A DNA stretch of 64,000 bases from Flabesymbios commensalis. Its lineage: Eukaryota > Annelida > Polychaeta > Terebellida > Flabelligeridae. Each line of letters begins with the position of its first letter. The stretch's first letter is position 1. The notes below the pieces were generated by a model. The model ran no database searches. It was given only the letters and a program-made list of their open reading frames with translations, and was not told the origin of the DNA. Positions 21,886-32,217 of the stretch are shown here, in pieces. The position numbers and the translations under genes were made by a program. The stretch lies in the NCBI GenBank assembly GCA_964017125.1, contig OZ024909.1:58508508-58572507 (forward strand). The letters run 5' to 3'.

Positions 21886-23552
21886 CTCGAGTTGAACTGA
21901 ATATATCGAGCTGTGAACCCACTATATTGAGTTAAAAAATAAGAAAAGGAATGCAAATGTCGCTTCTGGGGCTTTCATTATTTCACTGCTACTACTAATT
22001 ACTCACCAATGACAAACTACATATAACTATTGTTGAACCACTAGTATAAGGTTGTACTTTCACGTTTACGAGCGGAAATGACATATCACGTAGCTATTAC
22101 GCCATTAGTAAAAAACTGGCCGCTGGTCGTTCTCTTTCACCTTCATGTGGTAGGCCCTATTTGAAGGTCACAGAAGCTTGAAATTGTAATTTGAAGCCCA
22201 TAAATGAGTCCTACACCGCAAAATTAATAAAAATGACATACAATTATTACACCATGATTTTCGGATTATTAGTTTAAAATCTATGTTTCTCAAAATGGCC
22301 GCTGGCAGTCAACTTGGATTTTTGCTGTTTTTCACCTCTGCCCTCAAAAAAAATAGGAAGCATTAAAATGCCCCAGGAACAGATTGCCCATGCCGTAAAA
22401 CATAGAAAAAATGGTATTACATAACGCTCTGCTTCAAACAAGAGCTAAGATATTATCTTTATTAATTTTAGCGGCCATTTTGAATTTTACTCGGAGGTCT
22501 TACCCTTTTTTTTGCAATGGATTTTCGAAACATATTTCTCATACGTGAAACCATACCAATTTTTAAACAAGAGCACACTCGACAATAGCCCACCGCCATT
22601 ATTGAACTTGAAGTTAGTGCGCCCACAAGGTCAAATTATTGAAGCAAAATGCAAAACATCACAATAAATCGGCCTTTTTAACTGTTTTTTTTTAGCCATT
22701 ATTGACCTTGTCCGAGAACTGCTTATGAGTAACATGCATTTTTGAAGAGGATAAATGAAAAAATTTGCAGAGGACAAATGAAAAACTGTTTAAGTTATCG
22801 CGCCCACAAGGTCAAATTATTGAATTAAAATGCGAAAAATCGCCATAAATCGGCCATTTTAATTTTTTTTAGCCATTTCTGAACTTGTCCGAGAGCTGAA
22901 AACTGTTTAAGTTATCGCGCCCACAAGGTCAAATTATTGAATTAAAATGCGAAAAATCGCCATAAATCGGCCATTTTAATTTTTTTTAGCCATTTCTGAA
23001 CTTGTCCGAGAGCTGGTCATTAGTAACATGCACAACAATTTTAGGATGGATACATGAAACACTTTTCAAGTTATCACGCCCAGTAGGAAATGTTAATTTC
23101 AATTGCAACAGCCCACCTTTTTCAATAAAATTAAATGGCGGGTGAAAACTGAAAATTTGTTTCCAGACAGTTTTTTTTACTATTATAGTAGGCCTATATG
23201 GTAGTTAATTAAGCTCATAATTGACCTTGAACATGACCTTTTACCATCATATCATTGAAATGACCCCAAAAGCTGATTTATCATGTCGCAAAGCATACAA
23301 AAAATGGTATTACATAATATTCTACTTCAAAAACGAGCTGAGATATTACATCGTTTTTATGGTCGTTTTGGCGGCCATTTTGAATTTGACCTCTGGAGGT
23401 CACCAGAGGTCACGCCCATTTTGCTTGCGATAGATTTTGAAAACACAATGCCCATACCTAACACCATACTAAATTTCAAAAACTTGTCACCAAGTACACG
23501 ATTGTTCCAAATATTGGGGTATTCCACCCCGTTATTGGTAGTATATTAATTA
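21886..23552. repeat. Repeat-rich region with GCGGCCATTTTGAATT phrases
   Basis: ATGGTATTACATAA followed by an AGAGCTRAGATATTA-like phrase and GCGGCCATTTTGAAT occurs at about 22412-22485 and again at 23304-23385. The second copy ends in GACCTCTGGAGGTCACCAGA. This is an old duplicated block with no gene. Confidence 0.6.
22616..23030 (+). repeat. Tandem repeat of a 117-bp unit; two units almost identical
   Basis: Units begin near 22616, 22798 and 22915 with CGCGCCCACAAGGTCAAATT and include AATCGGCCATTTTAATTTTT and GAACTTGTCCGAGAGCTG. The last two look identical over about 117 bp, while the first is clearly diverged and longer. This is either a recent slippage duplication or an assembly artefact. 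Confidence 0.88.
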
Positions 23553-24930
23553 TAGTGGAAGTCCTGAGGAAGTTTTGTATGCACTTTATTTAGGAGAGGC
23601 TAACTCAACTGTTTTAGACTAATTCGACCCCAAGGAACAACATGGGATGTATGCCAAATTCTTTATCCGGGACGAAAAGTATGAAAAATACCCTCGTTCT
23701 TAGTTTACCATGCAGGTTATGTTCTGAGACATTTAAATTATGCAAATTGTCCACGTTTGTCAGTTTCTAGAATATTTTTAGATTTTATTTATTGTTTTTT
23801 GTGTATTATTTGGACTTTTTTGCAAAACACACGTTTTTTTCATCGTGAATGCTGATTTTACTTATTTAGCTACATATTATAATTTTATCATGTAATTTAT
23901 GTCCTGTGGTACTTAATTTATTCAGAATATCCATGTTTCACAGTTTATAGAATATTTTTAGATTTAGTTTGAATTTTTCATATATTTTGTGTATGAAAAT
24001 CATTTTGACTGATTTTTGCGACAATGCAAATGCCAATAATATTCTCATCGACTTTGTGAGGAAAAGTGCACATGAAAAGAAATTTTACACTTTGTTGTTG
24101 CATTGATATCTATGGTTATTACATAAACTAGACGAATCTTTAATGAAATTGATATAGTTTCTGTCTTACAACACTCTATTCTCAGATCGTGGCTATTTCG
24201 AGCCGTATGAATTGAACTAAACTTAGAGCCCAGACTGATATGCTACAGATTCATCAGTGCACATCATCTGCAGTGTACGGCTATAATGGGGGGTCAGTCT
24301 TTAGATGGCTTGACCATCCACAGACCAGGATATGGTTAAAATTATCAGATGTTATGAGAGCTGACTGGCGACTCGACTCGACGCACCAAACTGCAGAGAC
24401 TGGTGATTATTGGCGGGGAACTACAATATGGGAAAATTATTTTCATACATAAAATATATGAAAAATTCAAAAGAAATCTAAATATAATCTTTAAACTATG
24501 AAAACATGGGTATTCAGCATAACATAAGTGTCACAGGACATAAATTGCATGATAAGATTATAATATATAGCTAAATAAGTAAAAGCGGCATTCGCGATTA
24601 AAAAAAAAACGTATTTTTCAAATCCAAATAATACCCCCCCCCCGAAAAAAAATATTCTAAGAAATGACAAACATGGACATTTTAAATAATTCAAATGTCT
24701 CAGAACATAAACAGCAAGATAAAATAAGAATATATAGTTTAATATGTAAAATCGGCATTTGCGATAAATAATACGCTTTCGAAAAGCGAGGGCATTTGTC
24801 AGACTTTTCGTCCTGGATAGAGAATTTGGCATACATCCCATGTTGTTCCTTGCGGTCGATTTAGTCTCAAACAGCTGAGTTAGCCTCTCTGAAATAAAGT
24901 GCATACAAAACCTTGTCAGGATCTAGACTA
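23553..24930. mobile_element. 1.4-kb near-palindromic element
   Basis: The left arm (23553-24130) reads AGTTTTGTATGCACTTTATT, then GGTTATGTTCTGAGACATTT. The right arm (24480-24930) carries the reverse complements AATAAAGTGCATACAAAACC and AATGTCTCAGAACATAAACA. The centre, about 24180-24470, is unpaired and less AT-rich. Ends are TAGTGGAAGTCCTGA and, inverted, TAGTCTAGATCCTGA. A 137-codon minus frame across the right arm looks like repeat by-product. Confidence 0.75.
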
Positions 24931-25390
24931 TTATACAATCAAATAAATACATTTAAATATTAATCACAGCAAACAAAATCCAAAATGTCTTCAAACTGTG
25001 CGCTATTCAAAAAACTGTGCGAGTGCAAATCATTTAAAATATTGGTAATAGATATCGCATTTTATTTATCGGCTAAATTATCTATGACTGTACCACCTGC
25101 TTCACACATTGTGGTAACAAGTGAGACAGGTGACATACACATCTTATACATATAACATACCTGATTCAAACTGTTAGCCACATGCGACCCACTACCGTTT
25201 GCTGCCTGTCAGTGACATTAAGACATGTATTTTTATACATCCAGTTGTAAAACCTAATTATACGTACATGTATCTGACCATTCACAGGCAAATCATTCAT
25301 TATGAGGTGCAATAAACAACCGTCAACCGTCGACCAACAAGTGGTCTCGGATACACCCAGCCTCCTTCGCAGGGCCAGACTAGCACAGCT
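24931..25390. other. Intergenic DNA, no gene seen
   Basis: Nothing recognised. Confidence 0.4.
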
Positions 25391-26886
25391 AGATTAGAGG
25401 TATAGCCATTATTTTAATCAGAGTCTGCGTGATCAGAGTCTGTCAGACTATATGGATTGTGGCATATGCCATCAAAGCAAGCACATGCACCAGTACATTT
25501 TAAATTATTTGACCTACAAGAACACCGCACAGTTGACAATTTTGACATTTGCAGTACACAATATCTGTAAAATCTTTGGAAAAGCATCACTCACCATCAA
25601 CTTTGGGTGGAGTCTGCCACTCTGGGGATCCTCATACCAGTCATTTCCAACTGGAGATTCCTGTTTGGGGAAAGCAACATCAACCTGAAGCCACACATTG
25701 GTCTGATGGTGTGCTCGCTAGATGTGCTCTTCCATACAACATTGGGTAGGTGGTAGCTTCTCTTGCTGTTTCGTTCCCTTTTGAAACATACGATATCGTA
25801 TCTCATTGATTGAAGTTTCATCAGTGATCGATGAATATATCTTGAATAAAAATTGTTCTGCATCTCTCATTGAAGAAGAGAAAAGAACACAAGTGTCCAA
25901 GTCCATTTAGTAGTGTTGCATGTTGCTCAAATACCTTTCATGTACTTTTTTTACCATGACCACTCATCTGACTTACAGTATCGCACCCTGTAAGTGCATG
26001 ATATGCCAAGATATTTTGATGCATGGAGACATACATATGCTTCAATCATGTCAAGAGGAAGCGGATACTCGCATCATTCTTCATGCAAAGGCTGCTCATA
26101 GAGAAGGATATGAACGGTTGATCATTTCCTGCAGAGATACTGACGTTTTAGTGCTATTTATTTACTTCTCAGGACAACTTGCCAAGTTTGGGTGAGAGCT
26201 GGCACCCGACAACAACGCCGATACATTGCGATCCACGATATTTCTTTACCTCCATGCATCAAAATATCTTGGCATATCATGCACTTACAGGGTGTGATAC
26301 TGTAAGTCAGATGAGTGTCATGGTAAGAAAGTACATTGAAGGTATTTAAGCAACATGCAACACTATTATTTGGACTCAGACACGGTGTACTTTCCTCCTC
26401 TTCAATGAGAGATGCAGAACAATTTCTATGCAAAATATATTCATCGACCACTGATGAAACTCAAATCAATGAGATACGATATCGCATGTTTCAACTGGGA
26501 ACGAAACAGCAAGAGAAGCTACCACCTACCCAATGTTGTATGGAAGAGCACATCTAGCGAGCACACCATCAGACCAATGTGTGGCTTCAGGCTGATGTTG
26601 CTTTCCCAAAACAGGAATCTCCAGTTGGAAATGACTGGTATAAGGATCCCCTGAGTGGCAGACTCCACCCAAAGTTGATGGTGAGTGTTGCTTTTCCCAA
26701 AGACTTTACAGATATTGTGTACTGCAAATGTCAAAATTGTTCAACTGTGCGGTGTTTTTGTAGGTCAAATAATTTAAAATGTACTGGTGCATGTGCTTGC
26801 TTTGATGGCATATGCCACAATGCATATAGTCTGACAGACTCTGATCACGCAGACTCTGATTAAAATAATGGCTATACCTCTAATCT
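25391..26886 (+). pseudogene. Long palindrome holding a fossil of an unclassified metazoan repeat protein
   Basis: Arms of about 640 bp (25391-26032 and 26252-26886) are near-perfect inverted copies around a 220-bp unpaired centre. On the + strand the centre encodes QEEADTRIILHAKAA, then DTDVLVLFIYFSGQ. The right arm gives HALTGCDTVSQMS, DAEQFLCKIYSS, KLPPTQCCMEEH and a cysteine-rich tail CKCQNCSTVRCFCR...CTGACACFDGICHN. I know this motif order from repetitive, uncharacterised proteins in cnidarian, arthropod and mollusc genomes; the family has no function I can name. The left arm repeats the C-terminal part backwards. It is a broken fossil with several breaks. Confidence 0.7.
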
Positions 26887-28005
26887 TGCAAATTATATCA
26901 CATTTGATTCTGGGTAAACTTTTTAATTTTGTTTACTGAATATTATACTTATACTATCTAGCCAATTTTAATTTTTCTGAGACAATAATTCATGTTGTAT
27001 TAATGTTGTGATGTAATGTTGATACCAAGGTATTTTTAATTTTACTGCAAGCTATGCATTTATCTATCATCATTGTTTGATAGGTATAATGTTAAATAGG
27101 GTAATGTTGTAGTTGATCAGTAATATTCAGTCGTGGTCTTTGTACATATGTTTAGCCTATACTGAATTCTTCACACTATTCTGTTAACATAAACCAAATC
27201 ATTTTGAAGGTTTTTCAGAGTTATAATCTGTGTTGAGAGACATTTCATTCAGTTCAATGAATCATGCATAGCTGAAAGAGTTGTCGTGTTATACTACATG
27301 TATGCCCATATAGATGGCTTTAGAGATGACATATTCATACATTTTTTACATGTTGCGTTTATGAAATCATGTCGCTTTTCACCACCTTGTTTACGCTTGT
27401 TGCTTCTATGCTAGTGTATTTTTATGATGTTGCTTATTAAAGTGATATCTATTAAAAGTCTTTATCTCTTATGATTTAATTAAACCTGGCACAATCCTTG
27501 AATGTTTAACAGAATGTAAGACATCTAAATCAAGTTTAAAAAATAATCTCTAAGCGACATTCGCTAAATAACAAATAAATTTTCTATTTTTTCGGCTTCT
27601 TTGGTCTTTGGCAATAAAGAAATCAATCAATTACAAACACAATTGTGATATTATGATGTGACTCAATAATCTGCACATTTTGACACCTTTATGAAGGCTC
27701 CACGACTTTTAGTTGAAATTTTATTCGCGATTTTGTTGTTTTCGTATAATCGACCAAATCATATTTACTAGCTTTTCCAAAATAGGTCATAATTTTGAGG
27801 AAAATAAAAATATCAAGTGTCATATGGGCTTAAAATGACCAGGTTGGACCCAGGAACAATGTTGAAATGGGTGACAGCTTGTAACATTCCGTTCCCCCTG
27901 ACTTATTTTTTTGGCATTATATTTCTATTGTCTATTGTAGCCGTCAACAAATGTTTTATTTACAGTCACGAAAGGGAAGTTAAATGTAATGGCTCCTGAA
28001 AACAC
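26887..28005. other. AT-rich intergenic DNA, no gene seen
   Basis: No recognisable coding or structural feature was found. Confidence 0.42.
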
Positions 28006-28259
28006 CACCCTGCCCCATCAGGTCAGACCGTCAGACTACCAGTCTGACCTTGACAACAAGTGTGTGTGAAGCCTGTACGAAAAGGAGGGGGTGCGAGCAA
28101 CATGAATATTCATTATGACGTCACCGGTTTACTGACTGTAGTGTGGAGGTCACACTTAGGTCAGATTGTCTGGCCGGCAGGAGTTGGCCAAGGAAGAGGG
28201 GGGTTCTGAACTCATATCCAGGAGTCTGCCTGTAGCAGACAACTGTGTAGATGAAGATG
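28006..28259 (+). mobile_element. ~254-bp dispersed element with 8-bp target duplication, copy 1
   Basis: It runs from CACCCTGCCCCATCAGGTC through CATGAATATTCATTATGACG and GAAGAGGGGGGTTCTGAA to GTAGATGAAGATG. GAAAACAC flanks it on both sides (27998-28005 and 28260-28267). The copy at 42494-42764 has a different 8-bp flank, so both are independent insertions. It carries TGACGTCA near 28117 and has no coding capacity. Eight-bp targets suit hAT-type or similar DNA elements, but I see no clear terminal inverted repeat. Confidence 0.82.
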
Positions 28260-28296
28260 GAAAACACATGATTTGGGAATGTTGAGGTACGCAAAA

Positions 28297-28595
28297 ATGA
28301 AATGAATCAGGCTTTAGGCCACTTTTGTGCACATACAGGCTAAATTGGGCCAGGAGTCGGAGAACCTCCTGAGGATGGTGAGATGAGTGAGATGACACTG
28401 CCCGCCAGACACAGGATTCCAAATTCAAACCCTGGAGGTCTGAGGCCGAACACGCTACCTCTCTGTCACACAGGCTCCCCACAATACCGATCTTTACGAG
28501 TGAATGGGAAAGAAACATTTTTGTTTCTTTCAAACCACCAAGACCTGGAAAAGAACCACGAACGCTAGCTTGAAAGGCAGCGGTGCTAACCACTT
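28297..28595 (-). mobile_element. Dimeric SINE copy, diverged
   Basis: It is the same family as 21553-21872, minus orientation: tail AAATGAAATGAATCAGGC, core ACAGGCTAAATTGGGCCAGG, then both head blocks up to AGCGGTGCTAACCACTT. The 5' end of the head directly abuts the DIRS-type fossil, and no target duplication was seen. Confidence 0.75.
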
Positions 28596-30050
28596 TCAGT
28601 TCCGTCGGCTCCCATTTGTTTTGCTCCTCAGACCTTCATGACGATCACCCAGCCAGTTTTGGCTATGTGCAGGGCGAAGGGGGCTCGATTGATAGCCTAT
28701 TGGGACGACGATTTCCTGGTGTTGGCTCGGAACTGGAGGCAGTTGGTTTCTCACACCAGTATAGTCTTAGATATTTTAGGCCAGGCTGAAATCAAGCGAA
28801 ACTTAAAGAAATGTCATCTGCAACCCAGACAAAAGTTCGAATACTTGCCTGCAGTGGGACTCGAAGGAATTGCGAGTGATGCTTCCGGTGGACAAGATCA
28901 CAAGATTTTCGTCGATTAGGATCTCTATCAAATCCCTCTCTGTGGACGGCTCAAACATTTCTAGGCAACTGTGAACTTGGGTCGAATATATCTTCGTGCC
29001 CGTCAGATACAGGTAAAAAGGGGATAGGATCCTCGTGTTTTGTACTAAACAGAGAGGCCAGTGAAATGGTGGACGGACCCTTCGAGGGAGGAGTGGACCT
29101 AGATAATTATAATCCGTATTTACCTTACGACTTATGCCAAACGCTTCGATTTGGGGATGGGTGGCTTCTTTGGGACACAGATCTACCAGTGGCAGGTGGT
29201 CACAGGTAGAATCGTAGCTGCACATCAACCACCTCGAGCTATTAGCAGTTCAGAAAGTGGTTCACGAGGCTTCTGAGGAACAGGTAAATAGCCATATATT
29301 TGGACAACGTGACAGCCAAGTCTCACTTCAACAAGGAGAGGGGGGGGGGTGAGAACTCGATCAGTTCCTCTTAACAGGCTGACATTAAACATTTTGATAT
29401 TTTGTCAGGATCATGGAATTTTTCTGATACCAACTTATCTCCCGGGAGTGGCCAATCAGAGTGTGGACGCTCTTTCCAGGGGTCAGGAGTCAAAGAAAGG
29501 AGTGGTTCCTGAATCCTCAGGTTGTCAACAGGATAAACAGGTGGATCTCTTCGCATCACTCGAGTCGGCTCACCTTCTACTATATTTCTCCATATACAGG
29601 AAGGACAGGAGAGCAGAGGGATCAATGCTATGGTTCAGAGGTGGAAGTTCAAGAAGAAGTATGTATTTCCACCTCCTCAACTGATTCAGTATAAATGTAC
29701 ATGGCAATCAAGGTCTGAGTGGTGTAACAGATATGATGTATCTAAAACACGACCCTGAATAGGGAGTTTTACTAAATACCTGTCGCTCTTGTTTAGGGAA
29801 AGGAACTTGTCTTTGGCAACCTTGAAGGTTCATAGATCTGCCATTGCTACGATTGTGGACCCTTTGAGTCGGACTCTGTTGAGCCAATATCATATGGTCA
29901 GTAGATTTCTGGAGGCATTTTTCTTATCAAGACCACCTCGTAGGATTGTGAAATTTATTTGGTGCGTTGCAGCAGTTTTATATATGCTCAGATAATGGGG
30001 TCCTGCTCGAGATTTAGGCAGACCCAAGTTTTCTTTGAAGGATATGTTAC
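28596..30050 (+). mobile_element. DIRS-type retrotransposon fossil (RT, RNase H, recombinase start)
   Basis: Short motifs in order along the + strand point to the tyrosine-recombinase retrotransposon group. They are an RT segment near 28670-28750 with the aspartate pair, an RNase H-like part near 29290-29560 (TYLPGVANQSVDALSR is the clearest), a DLFAS block near 29550, and a recombinase-type SLATLKVHRSAIATI near 29813. No terminal repeats were found. The copy is broken, with many breaks, and looks old. It abuts a SINE on the left and an unrelated fossil on the right. Confidence 0.72.
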
Positions 30051-30059
30051 TAACTTGCT

Positions 30060-31200
30060 GTGGTGATATCCAGACAATGTTCGCCTGAATTATGTCGTCA
30101 ATCATGTCCGAGAGACTCCCAAATACTAACATTCCAGCTCTATTGATACTTAATTCCTCTGTTTCATCGTGATCATTATTACTGCCGGCCAGCTCCTCTT
30201 TCTCCACATCCATTTGTTGAGTTTCTTGTGAAGCTGATGGTGAATGAGATGCCCTCAAAAGTTTTTGTATAAGTTGTGCTTTACCTCATCTTTGGCAAGG
30301 AGTTATTGTCATAGACGGTAGCCCACAGTCCGTCAAGACCTGGATCTTCCATTAGTTTGCATCCAGCACCCATAAAGGACATCAGCTGGTGAAAATCACC
30401 AACACGTAGTAGTAGTAGTAGTAAATTGTTTACGTCATTTTTCGGCACACATGGTATTTTAAGTGACATTGTAATACGATAAAAACGTTGTAGTCAATTG
30501 ATGAGATGAATGCTGATAGGGCATGGTGGGTTATTGAGAGCCTTTTCCTTCGCTCGCCCGATAAGGGGTTCTGGACATGTCTAGGAGATCTACCCTCAGA
30601 AATGCCCAGATGGCCGGAGACTTGGGTTTCTCTGTGCAATTTAATGTTGAAACTTTGTGGCATTTCGCGCAGCTCCGCTATCCTAGGGTCAGATAGTCCC
30701 TTGAGTAGCAATTGGAAAGATAACTACATTCATCCCCCATGAGAGACTTAATGTCAAACACTCTATTGCAAGTTATTTAAGTCTACCACGGCCTACACCA
30801 GCGCCTGCACTGATGCGAGAGCTGCATTAGCACCGTAGTTGAGAGGAGCAACCAGGGTACACCACTGCCAAAATTCGCCGGAAGATTATGGCCAGATACG
30901 AGGTGGCTGCAGCTTCCCTTGGATGATTGCTGTAGACCAGTGCTTCCGTACCATGCCGTACAGCATGCAACTGACGGGACAGATCCCTAATGACCCTCCC
31001 CGGATGGGGGCGAAAAGTACTACTACTAGCAACCATCCCAGTACCCCACCACCAACACGAAGAAATATATATCGGAACTGTGGATAATTGTCCTGCTTGA
31101 TTTTGAAACTCTTCAAATACAGTGGCTGATCAAATGTAAGAGTTCTACAGCACATGCCACATTTTATTGCTTGAGACTGGACAAAAATCATTGTAATTAT
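30060..31200 (-). pseudogene. Second fossil of the unclassified protein family, split by an insertion
   Basis: On the minus strand about 31150-31060 reads LTFDQPLYLKSFKI...FLRVGG, and about 30400-30090 reads FHQLMSFMGAGCKLMEDPGL followed by an acidic stretch. From memory, TFDQPL, the GGFH..MSFLG motif and the EEADTR/cysteine-rich motifs seen at 25391-26886 and 62150-63150 occur in one and the same uncharacterised metazoan protein family. The coding trace is interrupted by a 643-bp element at 30407-31049. It is broken and old. Confidence 0.58.
30407..31049 (+). mobile_element. 643-bp insertion with 10-bp target duplication (MULE-like?)
   Basis: CACCAACACG flanks it on both sides (30397-30406 and 31050-31059), and the interrupted coding trace resumes exactly there. 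It begins TAGTAGTAGTAGTAAATTG. About 25 bp from its far end, the reverse complement reads TAGTAGTAGTACTTTTCGC, so the ends are inverted. A 9-10-bp target is typical of Mutator-like elements; that is inference. The left ~440 bp recur at 47694-48446. No transposase frame was recognised. Confidence 0.75.
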
Positions 31201-31209
31201 AATTGTGAG

Positions 31210-32217
31210 GATCCAAGGGGATCAGTGCATTCATATACTCTCAACAATTGTGGACATAAACACTTGCCAGTTGGGCGCTTTTGAGGAATATCAGGTTAGA
31301 ATACATCCACAAAGTGTCAACACACTCATTTGGCGCCATAAGAATTCCAATGAAAATCGGGGGAGAATTAGACAGGGGACAGACTATAAAAACGCTAAAA
31401 ACGGTTTAAATATATGTTGGCACATTAATTAGCTAGATTGTGGCATATAGTTGTATTCTTCGACCCAATAAACATTTTTTGGGTGATATTTGATACCGTT
31501 AAAAAAGTTATGAATAAATTTACAAGTATCGGTAATGGCCGCCTAAAAGGACCCAAAATCCGGTTTCCCCAGTGTTGAGTTTCAGTATTTTTTTTAGCAG
31601 CACCCTGAGATCCTTATGAACAAAAACACACAAAACTTGCTTTTTATTGAAAATGTCCGGGTCAGCCAAATTTAATGTCAATTCTTACTGGGTTAACTAC
31701 TCTGGGGCCCCTGCCCTATAATATAATTATGTCCCTCCCATACCGGGTTATGATTGTCACTATATGCCTAGTATTATTATGACCAGTACATGCAATCAAC
31801 TTGTGTTGTATTAATTTTTAGTTCTGATGAGTGCACATCGCGATGGTTATAAAATAGGCACTGCATTAGGCCAACGCGGGATTGAAGACTATAATTATAT
31901 ATCAGTCTGTCCTTGAATGAATCATGTTTTATGTTTCGACTGGATGGGTTGTTAAGGTGCACGACTAGGCATTACATTATGAGGGTGGTATGCCTTTGGT
32001 TCGATAATGATGGCTTGTTGTTAGTCCACACATACACGGTATGTATAATTATATATTAATGATCAGCATCAGCGGTAATTCAATTATTTAATTCTACCTG
32101 TTGGATGGAAAAAGGTGTATAAGCCACTCCACAAAGTGGCAAATATACATATGTCTGAGCGACGTTATCACGCGCCTTTGATTTTAGTAAGTAAGTAGTA
32201 TTTATCTTGTTTACCAA
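31210..32217. other. AT-rich intergenic DNA, no gene seen
   Basis: It may include more of the N-terminal side of the fossil at 30060-31200, but no motif is convincing. Nothing else was recognised. Confidence 0.4.

Noticed and set aside
21533-21922. 129-codon minus frame and its relatives at 28156-28593 and 15791-16115
   Set aside because: These are readings across copies of the tRNA-like SINE. They resemble each other only because the DNA repeat is shared.
24491-24904. 137-codon minus frame rich in F, L and Y
   Set aside because: It falls in the right arm of a palindrome, and the hydrophobic composition comes from AT-richness. No start context or homology recognised.
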